From assembly GCA_015063985.1 (NCBI GenBank), contig SVTC01000016.1, forward strand, positions 1 through 52,809: a DNA stretch of 52,809 nt, written 5' to 3'. The notes under the pieces are model-generated. The model ran no database searches, was not told where the DNA came from, and saw nothing but the letters and a program-made list of their open reading frames with translations. Positions 33,781 to 42,284 of the stretch are shown in pieces. The position numbers and the translations under genes are program-made. The DNA is from Oscillospiraceae bacterium (lineage in GTDB: Bacteria > Bacillota > Clostridia > Oscillospirales > SIG627). Each line of letters begins with the position of its first letter. Positions within the stretch are counted from its first letter, which is position 1.

Positions 33781-35271
33781 TTATTTTGCCAAGGGCAGCT
33801 CAAACCAGAAGCAGCTTCCGTGTCCGAGTCGGCTTTCCGCGCCTATGGGGCATTGGTGAAGCTTCAGTATCTTTTTTACAATGGAAAGCCCAAGGCCCGT
33901 TCCCACAGCTGCTCTTTTGTGGGCTTTCTTGCCTCGGTAGTATCTTTCCCAGATAAACTCCATTTCCTCGGGAGCTATGCCTTCGCCGTTGTCCACTACC
34001 TGAAGCTTGAGCATATCGCCCGTTTCGCTTTGATAAACACTTACAGACGGCGGGTCTCCCGCATGGTTGATGGCGTTGGTTATAAGATTGTATATAGCTC
34101 TGCTTATCAGCTTGGGATCGGCGTATACGAATTTGTGCTCTCCGAAGTAAAAGCTGAATTTGTAATTCTTGGGGCTCAGGGCCGATACTCGAGAGAGTAT
34201 ATCCTCGGTCATTTTGGTGACGTCAAAGCTTTGGGGCTCTGTTTTTTCCATTCCGGCTTCCAGCTTTGAAATATCCAGCATATCGTTGACAAGTCCCGAA
34301 AGCCTCTTGGTTTCCTCCAATATGGCATCCAGATTTTCCGTTGTTATCTCCTCGGGGATCTCCTTCATAAGCTCGCTGTAGCCGCTGATGAGGGTGATGG
34401 GAGTCCTCAGATCGTGGCTGAAATTGCTCAGAAGCTCTCTTCTCAAGCCTTCAACCTTTTGGATCTCGGTATTGGCGTTCCAAAGGCTTTGCTCCAATCT
34501 GCATATTTCCGCGCATCCTTGATTTTCGGGCGGCGGGAACCTTCCTTCGGGCAAGAGCTGTGCCTTTTCTCCCAGACGTTTCAGAGGCCTTGCAATGCGG
34601 GATGAAACTATTATTGCCAAGGCTACGCAAAGTATCAGAGCTACGGCACTTACCCAGCTAAGCATTATTGTAAGAGTCTCGGTGGCGGAGTTCATAGGAA
34701 GCACCGTTATGCTCATTAAAACAAAATATTGCTCTCCGTCGCTTTGGAATATCATTGCGTAAAGCAAAGTATCGGTGGATTGTCCTGAGCCTGACGGTGC
34801 CTGGGCGTGGATATTGCCGTCGATGGATATACTGCCTCGGTCGGAGGAGTATTTGTCGGCATCGTATGCAGAAATAAAATCACTGTAGCTGCCATCCTCC
34901 CCTGAGGCGGCAAGGCTGAAAAAGTAAAGGATATTGGATTTTGTGATAGAGTGCACAAAGCAGGAGCGATCGGTGTGGTAATCTGCTACCGAGGAAAGCC
35001 CCGCCTTGTTGATTTTCCATATCCGGGAGCAGATCGTATCCTTTTGTCCCAGTGCAACGACGTATTCCTCAAAGCTTTTTGGTGAAAGAGTCTTTATTTC
35101 CTCTGCGGCTTGGTAGAGCTTATCGGAGCTTATGTTTTTGTAAAACTCGTTGAAGAGTCCCACCTGCAGTATCCAAAGCACGCCGAGTATAAGGGTGCAG
35201 AACACCAAAAAATAAATTATCAACTGTTTTTTCAGCCCAAAGGGCTTTTTTTCTTTAGTTTTGCGTTTCAA
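33781..35271 (-). CDS. sensor histidine kinase
   Basis: A 496-residue two-component sensor. It has a first membrane helix at about residues 15-36, an extracytoplasmic sensing region of about 150 residues, and a second membrane helix (AVALILCVALAIIVSSRIA) leading into HAMP. The H box NFSHDLRTPITLISGYSELM (phospho-acceptor His) is followed by an HATPase domain with NLITNAINHA, VVDNGEGI and GTGLGLSIVKK. The signal is unknown. It overlaps the response regulator gene by 17 nt. Confidence 0.95.
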   Translation of the reverse strand: MKRKTKEKKPFGLKKQLIIYFLVFCTLILGVLWILQVGLFNEFYKNISSDKLYQAAEEIKTLSPKSFEEYVVALGQKDTICSRIWKINKAGLSSVADYHTDRSCFVHSITKSNILYFFSLAASGEDGSYSDFISAYDADKYSSDRGSISIDGNIHAQAPSGSGQSTDTLLYAMIFQSDGEQYFVLMSITVLPMNSATETLTIMLSWVSAVALILCVALAIIVSSRIARPLKRLGEKAQLLPEGRFPPPENQGCAEICRLEQSLWNANTEIQKVEGLRRELLSNFSHDLRTPITLISGYSELMKEIPEEITTENLDAILEETKRLSGLVNDMLDISKLEAGMEKTEPQSFDVTKMTEDILSRVSALSPKNYKFSFYFGEHKFVYADPKLISRAIYNLITNAINHAGDPPSVSVYQSETGDMLKLQVVDNGEGIAPEEMEFIWERYYRGKKAHKRAAVGTGLGLSIVKKILKLHQCPIGAESRLGHGSCFWFELPLAK

Positions 35272-35929
35272 AGCTGTATCCCGTTCCTCTCACGGTCCTT
35301 ATCAAATGGGCGTACTCTCCCAGACTTTTTCTCAATAGCTTGACGTGGGTATCAAGAGTCCTGTCGTCTCCGAGGTAGTCGATGCCCCACACTCTTTCGA
35401 TTATCTGCGCTCTCGAAAGAGCTTTGTTCTTGTTCTCTATAAGATATACCAAAAGCTCGTATTCCTTCGGCGCAAGGGGAATAAGCTGACCGTCTATTTT
35501 AAGCTTTTTTGAACCCAGATCGATATTCAGTCCCCGGAAGCAAAACACCTCGTTTTTCTCTTTTTGCAGCTTTTTGTATCTTAAAGCTACTGCGTTTATT
35601 CTTGCCATCAGCTCCTTGATGGAGAAGGGCTTTGTGACGTAATCGTCGGCACCGCGATCAAAGCCCTTTAAGACGTCGTATTCCTCTCCCAGAGCGGTAA
35701 GCATAATAACCGGGATATCTTTTTTCGCTTTGATTTGCTTGCAGGCCTCAAAGCCGTTCAATGCAGGCATCATCACGTCCATGACCACCAGATCGAAATC
35801 TTCATTTTGGCAAAGATTTACAGCATCCAGACCGTCTGCCGCTTCAAAGGTAAGGTGACCCTCGTGCTTGGCATAACTGCAGATGAGCCTGCGTATTCTT
35901 GCTTCATCATCAACGATCAAAAGCTTCAT
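35255..35929 (-). CDS. OmpR/PhoB-family response regulator
   Basis: A 224-residue regulator. The receiver domain has the acidic pair DDE, the phosphorylation site DLVVMDVMMP (about D51), MLTA and the Lys in VTKPFS. A winged-helix DNA-binding domain follows (LAPKEYELLVYLIENKNKALSRAQIIERVWG ... VKLLRKSLGEYAHLIRTVRGTGYSFE). It is first in an operon with the kinase and the P-loop ATPase. An imperfect palindrome (AAGCTATTATAAGCTAT) overlaps the -10 region upstream and could be an autoregulatory site. Confidence 0.95.
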   Translation of the reverse strand: MKLLIVDDEARIRRLICSYAKHEGHLTFEAADGLDAVNLCQNEDFDLVVMDVMMPALNGFEACKQIKAKKDIPVIMLTALGEEYDVLKGFDRGADDYVTKPFSIKELMARINAVALRYKKLQKEKNEVFCFRGLNIDLGSKKLKIDGQLIPLAPKEYELLVYLIENKNKALSRAQIIERVWGIDYLGDDRTLDTHVKLLRKSLGEYAHLIRTVRGTGYSFETQN

Positions 35930-36066
35930 TTTTCGGTACCTCTTTTTTTCTTATCTAAGCTATTATAAGCTATAAAAATGAACTTTCGGTGAATTTTGGG
36001 ATCTTTTATTGTTGTTATTTATTTTTTTTTATTTGTGATAATTTATAAAATCAACAGATGGATATA

Positions 36067-36095
36067 TTGACATTTATGGTTATATCTGCTATACT
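36067..36095 (+). promoter_or_regulatory. promoter of the creatininase-like gene
   Basis: TTGACA (36067-36072) and TATACT (36090-36095), 17-nt spacer, TGC before the -10. It lies inside the longest ORF, so translation must begin later, at 36139. Confidence 0.88.
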
Positions 36096-36138
36096 TGCCG
36101 TAGATAGTAAGCGTCTTATAAGGAGAAATTACTTTGTT

Positions 36139-36882
36139 ATGAGTATATTTTGGGAAAGAAGCTATTTTAAAGAGCTGGAGCAGGCAAAAAAGGAGGGCTG
36201 GCCCATTTTGTTGCCTGTGGGAACCATCGAATACCACTCCACTCATTGCCCCTATGGCTGTGATGCTCTTATGGCTCAGGGTGTTGCCCACCGTGTCGCC
36301 GAAGAGATCGATGCTGTCGTTATGCCGACAATTTGGTACGGAGTTTCGAGCTACGCTGTCGGCGGCCCCGAGACCAACACCATCCATGTTGATTGCGACG
36401 TTTTGGAGGACTACGTTTATTCGATCTTGAAGTCCCTTTTTAAATCGGGCTTTAACAAAAATATTTATCTTCTTATCGCTCATCAGACCGAGGATTATAA
36501 CCCCATGGCTTTGGCTTGCATGAAAGCGGCTCGTAAGCTGGTGTTTGAGTACTTGGAGGAAACAGGCGGATACGGCTGGTGGGGAAGGAACGATTGCAAG
36601 GATTTCTATGAAAATCTTCAGGGAAAGGATAATCCTTGGAATTGGGTTCGTATTCTCAATCTTTCCAACTCTCTTTTGATCCCCGGACTTGGCGATTGCG
36701 GTCACGCCGACAAAAACGAGTGCGCTTGGCTGGAAGCTCTCTATCCCGGCTCAATAAAATTGGAGCGTTTGGCTGATACAGACGATTGGTTTGCCGCAGA
36801 CGCCGCCCAAATGGATGTGGAAGACGGCAAAAAACAAATAAAGGCAATTACGGATTTCCTTGTAAAAATGATGTCAAATTAA
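36139..36882 (+). CDS. creatininase family amidohydrolase, divergent
   Basis: A 247-residue protein of the creatininase fold. LPVGTIEYHSTHCPYGCDALMA corresponds to the metal-binding VGSxEqHGpHLPLgTD motif (Glu, His, Asp kept). The next element, normally NGHGGN, reads LLIAHQTEDYNP, and the final HAGxxETS becomes GHADKNECAW, so the His and Glu ligands are conserved within altered surroundings. Family members cleave cyclic amides or make deazapurine/FAPy intermediates; here the substrate is unknown. The start is set by the promoter and by AAGGAG at 36119-36124. It stands alone, ending in a shared terminator. Confidence 0.8.
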   Translation: MSIFWERSYFKELEQAKKEGWPILLPVGTIEYHSTHCPYGCDALMAQGVAHRVAEEIDAVVMPTIWYGVSSYAVGGPETNTIHVDCDVLEDYVYSILKSLFKSGFNKNIYLLIAHQTEDYNPMALACMKAARKLVFEYLEETGGYGWWGRNDCKDFYENLQGKDNPWNWVRILNLSNSLLIPGLGDCGHADKNECAWLEALYPGSIKLERLADTDDWFAADAAQMDVEDGKKQIKAITDFLVKMMSN

Positions 36883-36888
36883 AAAATG

Positions 36889-36923
36889 AACGTGCCCAAG
36901 CTTGAACCGTGGGCACGTTTTTT
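36889..36923. terminator. bidirectional terminator
   Basis: AACGTGCCCA and TGGGCACGTT around AGCTTGAACCG, flanked by AAAAAA and TTTTTT. Confidence 0.88.
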
Positions 36924-36924
36924 A

Positions 36925-37680
36925 TTACTCTAAACCGAATTTTTCTTTAAGAAGCTTTGGAATTTCATCTCTTTTTATCTCGGTTATTACTTTCAATTCT
37001 CCGAGCAAAAATTCTTTGTAGATGTATCCGTCCAAGGTTTTTCTTCCGTCGGGAGTTTTTAAAGCAACAATATTATCCTTGTTGAAAGGGGAGTCGGGGT
37101 GGTAACGGCAATAGAAATCGGGCTGGATAAAATCAAGCTCATCGCAAAGATCGTCGGTGAAAGAAAAATATTTTCTCCATTGCCCCTTATATTTTTCCCA
37201 CAAAACAGTTCCCAAAAATTCGTCTCTTTCGATTCTGTAGAACTCGTGTTCAAATTGTTGCTCTAAAGAGTATTCCATCAAAACGGGGTATCTTGGAGCC
37301 ACGTCTCCGATGCCTACGTCGCAAAGGTAATCCTTTCCTTCGGCTTTTACCACAAGCACTCTGTGCCTTCTCATGGGAAGAGTGCTCTCGCCCCTTAAAT
37401 ATCTTGCAAAATAGCTTTTGACCTCGTAGCCCAGCTCCTTAAGCAAGGCGGCAAAAAGAGCGTTTAACTCAAAGCAATATCCACCGCGGTGCTTTGTGAC
37501 TATTTTTTCATAAAGATAGGGAATATCAAGGCAGGGACTTTTCTTTTCCAAGATATCAAGATTTTCATAGGGAACGTGGGTGACGTGCATATACTGCAAA
37601 AGCTTTAAAAGCTTGATATCGGGTTTTAACTCCACGTTTTCCGAGATCCCGATTCTTTGAAGATATTTTCTTACTTCCAC
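36925..37680 (-). CDS. arylamine N-acetyltransferase
   Basis: A 251-residue NAT enzyme transferring acetyl groups from acetyl-CoA to arylamines or hydrazines. The catalytic triad sits at nearly canonical positions: Cys69 in HRGGYCFELN, His107 in MRRHRVLVV and Asp121 in YLCDVGIGD. The N-terminal block YMHVTHVPYENLDIL is also typical. It begins with GTG at 37678-37680, only 2 nt after the stop of the ZIP transporter gene, with AAAGG as ribosome binding site, so the two are one operon. NATs in gut Firmicutes can modify aromatic amine drugs. Confidence 0.93.
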   Translation of the reverse strand: MEVRKYLQRIGISENVELKPDIKLLKLLQYMHVTHVPYENLDILEKKSPCLDIPYLYEKIVTKHRGGYCFELNALFAALLKELGYEVKSYFARYLRGESTLPMRRHRVLVVKAEGKDYLCDVGIGDVAPRYPVLMEYSLEQQFEHEFYRIERDEFLGTVLWEKYKGQWRKYFSFTDDLCDELDFIQPDFYCRYHPDSPFNKDNIVALKTPDGRKTLDGYIYKEFLLGELKVITEIKRDEIPKLLKEKFGLE

Positions 37681-37682
37681 CT

Positions 37683-38444
37683 TTAGCCGCCCAAAACCAC
37701 GTCAAAGATCATCATAAGACAAAAGCCCGCAAGAAGAGAATAGGTGGCAGCTCGCTCGTTGCCGTGAGCGTGGGTCTCGGGGATCATTTCATCACTGATG
37801 ACGTAAAGCATAGTGCCGCCCGCAAAGGCAAGTGCAAAGGGCAAAACTGCCTCGGAAACACTGACGGCGAAAAAGCCGATAAAGGTGCCGATGACCTCGA
37901 TCAGTCCCGTTGCCGCGGCAATAAGCAGGGTTTTTGATTTTGAAATTCCCGATGCTATCATAGGTGCGATTATCACCATGCCCTCGGGGATGTTTTGCAG
38001 TGCGATACCTCCTGCCACGGTCATTGCCTGAGCGGTGTTTCCCGAGCCGAAGCTTACTCCCGCGGCAATTCCCTCGGGGAGATTGTGTATGGCTATGGCG
38101 ATGACAAAAAGCAGTACCTTAGAAAGCTGCTTTTGCTTTTCGGGATGAGCCTCCTCGTTTCCGTCGCCAAATCCGTGGAGATGGGGAACCAGCTTGTCGA
38201 TAAGATTAAGGCAGACGGCACCTGCAAAAATGCCGATCACCGTAACCGCAAGGCTTACGGGCTCTTCTTCGTTAAAGGATTCCACAATAAGACCCATAAC
38301 TGCCGCCGATAGCATAACGCCTGCGGCAAAGCTGAGGATAATATCGTTGAATTTGTGAGAGGGGCGCTTGAATATAAAGCCGATAAGGGCGCCGAATACG
38401 GTAGCGCCGCCGACTCCCACCGCTGTTAGTATTACGGGATGCAT
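37683..38444 (-). CDS. ZIP family divalent metal transporter
   Basis: A 253-residue membrane protein with eight helices, of the ZupT/GufA-like bacterial ZIP type. The metal-site helices are HNLPEGIAAGVSFG (helix 4) and ALQNIPEGMVI (helix 5). A His-containing loop (HLHGFGDGNEEAHPE) lies between helices 3 and 4. It would import zinc or related metals by facilitated diffusion. The start ATG at 38442-38444 follows GAAAGGA. Confidence 0.93.
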   Translation of the reverse strand: MHPVILTAVGVGGATVFGALIGFIFKRPSHKFNDIILSFAAGVMLSAAVMGLIVESFNEEEPVSLAVTVIGIFAGAVCLNLIDKLVPHLHGFGDGNEEAHPEKQKQLSKVLLFVIAIAIHNLPEGIAAGVSFGSGNTAQAMTVAGGIALQNIPEGMVIIAPMIASGISKSKTLLIAAATGLIEVIGTFIGFFAVSVSEAVLPFALAFAGGTMLYVISDEMIPETHAHGNERAATYSLLAGFCLMMIFDVVLGG

Positions 38445-38526
38445 GATTTTTCCTTTCTTTCTTAATAAGGAATGGCCTTTTCTTAGATTATATCATAATT
38501 TCATAAAAAAGCAATAGCCGTCCATC

Positions 38527-38555
38527 TTGAAAAACAGGCTTTTTTATGATAAAAT
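38527..38555 (+). promoter_or_regulatory. promoter of the SpoU methyltransferase gene
   Basis: TTGAAA (38527-38532), 17-nt spacer, TAAAAT (38550-38555) preceded by TGA. Confidence 0.7.
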
Positions 38556-38578
38556 AAATATCAAAGGGGGAAGGTCTT

Positions 38579-39382
38579 GTGGCAGAAATCATTCGCATAA
38601 ACAGTATAGATGATCCGAGAGTAAGGGAGTATTTATCCTTAAAATGCTCAAAAAAAGCCTTGGACGGAGGGTGCTTTATTGCGGAGGGTGAAAAGGTCAT
38701 CCGCCTTGCCCTGGAGCTTGGGCTGGAGCCCGTAAGCCTTCTCATGGAGGAAAGACAGATCGTGGGCCTGGGAAAGGCGGTGCTTTCTCTTGCCGATGTG
38801 CCCGTTTATACCTCCTCCCGCGAGATCCTATCGGGGATCACCGGCTTTGAGCTTACAAGAGGATTTCTTTCCCTTATGCGCCGTCCCAAAATGCCGAGTG
38901 TGGACGAGGTTCTGGAAAAGGCAAAAAGAGTAGCGGTGCTGGAGGGGCTGAGCGACGGAGTCAACGTCGGGGCCATAATGCGCAGTGCCGCGGCATTGGG
39001 GATAGATGCGGTCCTGCTTTACAAGAATTGCTGTGACCCCCTTAACCGCCGCTCCGTAAGAGTAAGTATGGGGACGGTGCTGCAGATACCCTGGGCGTAT
39101 CTTGAGCTTCCCTTATCGGAGGGAGTGGAGCTTTTAAGATCAAAGGGCTTTCTTACGGTTAGCCTTGCCTTGAAAAATGATACCGTGGGCATTGACGATC
39201 CCGTTTTGACAAAAGCGGAAAGGTTGGCGATGTTCTTCGGCTCCGAGGGCAACGGACTTGATGAAAGGATCGTGGATAACTGCGATTATACCGCAAAGAT
39301 CCCGATGTACCACGGCGTGGACTCACTGAACGTTGCGGCTGCCGCGGCGGTCAGCTTCTGGGAGATAGCCAAAAGAGCTTAA
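38579..39382 (+). CDS. TrmH/SpoU family RNA 2'-O-methyltransferase
   Basis: A 267-residue SPOUT-class methyltransferase. It has an N-terminal substrate-binding domain (YLSLKCSKKALDGGCFIAEGEKVI), then the knotted catalytic domain with motif 1 LSDGVNVGAIMRSAAALGI, motif 2 FFGSEGNGLDE and motif 3 MYHGVDSLNVAAAAAVSFWE. It uses S-adenosylmethionine to methylate a ribose in tRNA or rRNA; which one cannot be told. The start is GTG at 38579 with GGGGGA upstream. Its stop overlaps the convergent AraC gene by 4 nt. Confidence 0.92.
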   Translation: MAEIIRINSIDDPRVREYLSLKCSKKALDGGCFIAEGEKVIRLALELGLEPVSLLMEERQIVGLGKAVLSLADVPVYTSSREILSGITGFELTRGFLSLMRRPKMPSVDEVLEKAKRVAVLEGLSDGVNVGAIMRSAAALGIDAVLLYKNCCDPLNRRSVRVSMGTVLQIPWAYLELPLSEGVELLRSKGFLTVSLALKNDTVGIDDPVLTKAERLAMFFGSEGNGLDERIVDNCDYTAKIPMYHGVDSLNVAAAAAVSFWEIAKRA

Positions 39383-40209
39383 CGGGCTTTTTCGGGTGAG
39401 TACCTTTTCTTGTATTGACCGGGAGTCATATCGCAGTTGGCATAGAATATTCTGTTAAAGCTGCTTTGGTTGGAAAAGCCGCATTCAAGCATAACGTCAA
39501 CTATGCGCTTGTCGGTCTCCGTTAAAAGTATTTTTGCTCTGGAGATACGTAGGTTATTCAGGTAGTCGCGAAAGCTTATTTTAAGCTTTCTGTTAAATAG
39601 CTTTGAAAGATAGCTTGGGCTTATAAATAGAGCCTGAGCTGTTTTTTTTATATCCAGATCCTCCCGTTGGAAGTTTTCCGCGCAGTATTCAAGCACCTGC
39701 CGCTCCGTATCTCTCGGGCGGTTTTCCTGCTTTGTCAGCTCAAGCTCTTCTATAATCTCTCCCACAAGAGCTTGCAGATATGCCTTTGCCGTTTTTAATC
39801 TGATAGCGGTATTATTCTTGTAAAGCTCGGTTATCCTTTTTAATATCGGTTCAAGATGAGCAGCGGAAATTATCGGATCCTTTGGCAGGCTTGAATAGAG
39901 TATTCTTTCAAAGCTTCCCGCCGCGGCGGGATCAAAAAGTATTATATACGCTTCCGAGTCGGGAGAATCCCTATAGCTGTGAAGACAATAGGGGAATACA
40001 AAGCATAGGTCTCCCTTTTTTGCAAGGTGTTTTTCTCCCTCAACGGAAAGCTCCAGCTCGCCTTGTACTACAAAAATTATCTCGCAGTGCTGGTGAAACA
40101 TTTCGGGAAAGCCCTTGAAGCTTTTTATTCTTACTGCGCTCAGACCTAAAAGATCCTTCTTTTCATAGGTTGCTTTCAATATACCGCTCCTTAAAGTGTA
40201 TTGTGCCAA
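39379..40209 (-). CDS. AraC family transcriptional regulator
   Basis: A 276-residue regulator with an N-terminal cupin sugar-sensing domain (HQHCEIIFVVQGELELSVEGEKHLAKKGDLCFVFP) and a C-terminal pair of helix-turn-helix motifs (QALFISPSYLSKLFNRKLKISFRDYL ... VMLECGFSNQSSFNRIFYANCDMTPGQYKKRY). It is divergent from the glycoside hydrolase operon at 40302 with 92 nt between starts, so that operon is its most likely target, probably induced by a sugar. The two genes' shared intergenic DNA has a TGATATAAT -10 on the plus strand. Confidence 0.93.
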   Translation of the reverse strand: MAQYTLRSGILKATYEKKDLLGLSAVRIKSFKGFPEMFHQHCEIIFVVQGELELSVEGEKHLAKKGDLCFVFPYCLHSYRDSPDSEAYIILFDPAAAGSFERILYSSLPKDPIISAAHLEPILKRITELYKNNTAIRLKTAKAYLQALVGEIIEELELTKQENRPRDTERQVLEYCAENFQREDLDIKKTAQALFISPSYLSKLFNRKLKISFRDYLNNLRISRAKILLTETDKRIVDVMLECGFSNQSSFNRIFYANCDMTPGQYKKRYSPEKAR

Positions 40210-40301
40210 AAATCATTGTTTTTTTGCTGATTGCAGATAGATTATAACTTAAAATGTGATATAATGCAAGCAGATAAACAAAAAAAGAAAGGATTTTTAT
40301 T

Positions 40302-42272
40302 ATGTTGAGAGAAGCATTTCCCTATCCCTTTTTCCACGATGACGTGCCCGTGGATATTTCCTTTGTCTTTGAGGATGAAAAGCCCGCGGGTAAGCACGGC
40401 TTTCTGAAGGTCGACGGCAGAAGATTTGTTTTTGAGGATGGCACCGCAGTGCGCTTCTGGGGCACCAATTTCAACGGTGCAGGCTGTTTTCCCGAGCACG
40501 ATTACGCCGAAAAGCTCGCACGCCGTCTGGCGAAGATAGGTATAAATATAGTCAGATTCCATCAGCTTGACGCAGATTATCACATTCCGAATATTTTTGC
40601 TTTTACAAGAGGTAAGCGAGTGGCAAGCTCTCACCTTGATCCCGAAAGCATGGAGAGGATGGACTATCTTATCCACTGCCTTAAAAAGGAGGGTATCTAC
40701 GTTTATCTCGATATGCTTACCTATAGGACATTCCGCTCCGATGAGGGCGTTGAAAATGCCCACGGTATAGCTCAAAAGGGGGGGTATTCGGGAAAGCCCT
40801 ACAGTGTGTTCTCCCGTAAGCTTATCGATCTGCAAAAGGAGTTTTGCCAAGAGATCTGGTCACATCACAATCCCTACACAGGGCTTAAATATTGCGATGA
40901 TCCTGTTTTTGTAATGACCGAGATAACCAACGAATGCGAGCTTTTCAGCGATTTCAAGCTGGAGGATTACGCCGAGCCCTATAAGAGTGAGTTTTTGTCC
41001 TACCTTGAAAAGTGGCTTAAGGAAAAGGGGATCGACAGAAGCCTCGATTCCTTTAACGTTATAGATAAAGAGGATAAGGATCTTCTTGAGTTTAAGGTAG
41101 ATCTGCAGGATCGTTATTATAGGGAAATGATGGATTGCATGAAGCAGGCGGGAGTAAAGATCCCCATTGCGGGAACAAACTGGGAAAGAGATCCCTATAA
41201 CCACCGCACTCAGCTCACCTGCGATTTCCTTGATAGTCACGCCTACCACTACGATTGGAAATGGAAGGAATTTGAAAAGCACTGCATTAATCAGGGCACA
41301 AGCCAAAGAGAGGGAAGCTATCTTGCGGGATGCGGTTATAACACCGATGCCAACATGCCTACCTATATTTCAGAATGGGACGTCCCCTGGCCCAACGAGA
41401 GAAGGGGAGAGAGCGTTGTTTACACTGCCGCATTGGGCGCCTTCCAGGGCTGGAGCGGCTTTGCTATACATACCTACTCCTATTCCGCACGCCTTGACAG
41501 AATGGATAAGCTGGGCTCGGAGGCGGTCTGCGATAAGATAGGAAACGTTCCTTACAGACAGGGCGTATTCTCTGCCTGGAACGATCCTGCAAAGTTCGGA
41601 CTTTTCTACCACGCAGCTCTTATTACCAGAAGAGGCGACGTCAGCGAGGGTAAGACCCTTTACGGCATCGATAGCTCCGAGCTTTTCAAGTGGGACAGAA
41701 CAAGGACCCGCAAAAATATTGAAAAATACAGATTCGTCAGCGATTTCGGGATGAAGAATTCACTTCCTCCCTTGCCGGAGTGCGATGATGCCGACGATAT
41801 TTATTCCGATAACGGCGAGCTTTACAGAAACCCCAAAAAGGAATTGGGCTACGTTGACACCGCTATGACCAAATGCGTATACGGCTCTCTCGGTAATAAC
41901 CCCCAAATACGTATTAATGGCCTGGAGGTGGATTGCAAGACCGATTATGCCGTTATTGCAATGAGCTCGCTGACCGATAAGGCAATAGCCGAGTCCGATA
42001 ATATCCTTCTTACCGTGGTGGGAAGAGCCGAGAACACCGATGCCAAATTCTCGGGCGAGCTTATGCTTGATATCGGAAGGGCTCCCGTTCTTTGCGAAAA
42101 TATCAGAGCAGATATCGCCCTTTCAACCTGCTACGGCGATATGAACGTGTGGGCTATCAGCCCCGAGGGATATTTGGTGGGAATCGTCCCCACTACCTAC
42201 GAGGACGGAAGGTTGAAATTCACTCTCGGAGAAACCTCCAGAAGTATGTACTATCTCATCGTAAGATCTTAA
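40302..42272 (+). CDS. clan GH-A glycoside hydrolase (GH5-like TIM barrel), cytoplasmic
   Basis: A 656-residue protein. It opens with a short beta region (GFLKVDGRRFVFEDGTAVRFWGTNFNGAG) and a TIM barrel of the 4/7 superfamily. ITNE in FVMTEITNECEL gives the acid/base Glu (E211) after strand 4, and YISEWDVPW gives the nucleophile Glu (E358) after strand 7; NIVRFHQLD and DSHAYHYDW are further barrel motifs. A C-terminal beta domain follows. Beta-glycosidase activity with retention is expected; the family number and sugar are not resolvable by eye. There is no signal peptide. AGAAAGGA is upstream of the ATG. It is operonic with ceramidase-like paralogue 3 (12-nt gap). Confidence 0.82.
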   Translation: MLREAFPYPFFHDDVPVDISFVFEDEKPAGKHGFLKVDGRRFVFEDGTAVRFWGTNFNGAGCFPEHDYAEKLARRLAKIGINIVRFHQLDADYHIPNIFAFTRGKRVASSHLDPESMERMDYLIHCLKKEGIYVYLDMLTYRTFRSDEGVENAHGIAQKGGYSGKPYSVFSRKLIDLQKEFCQEIWSHHNPYTGLKYCDDPVFVMTEITNECELFSDFKLEDYAEPYKSEFLSYLEKWLKEKGIDRSLDSFNVIDKEDKDLLEFKVDLQDRYYREMMDCMKQAGVKIPIAGTNWERDPYNHRTQLTCDFLDSHAYHYDWKWKEFEKHCINQGTSQREGSYLAGCGYNTDANMPTYISEWDVPWPNERRGESVVYTAALGAFQGWSGFAIHTYSYSARLDRMDKLGSEAVCDKIGNVPYRQGVFSAWNDPAKFGLFYHAALITRRGDVSEGKTLYGIDSSELFKWDRTRTRKNIEKYRFVSDFGMKNSLPPLPECDDADDIYSDNGELYRNPKKELGYVDTAMTKCVYGSLGNNPQIRINGLEVDCKTDYAVIAMSSLTDKAIAESDNILLTVVGRAENTDAKFSGELMLDIGRAPVLCENIRADIALSTCYGDMNVWAISPEGYLVGIVPTTYEDGRLKFTLGETSRSMYYLIVRS

Positions 42273-42284
42273 AGGAGAGAGAAA

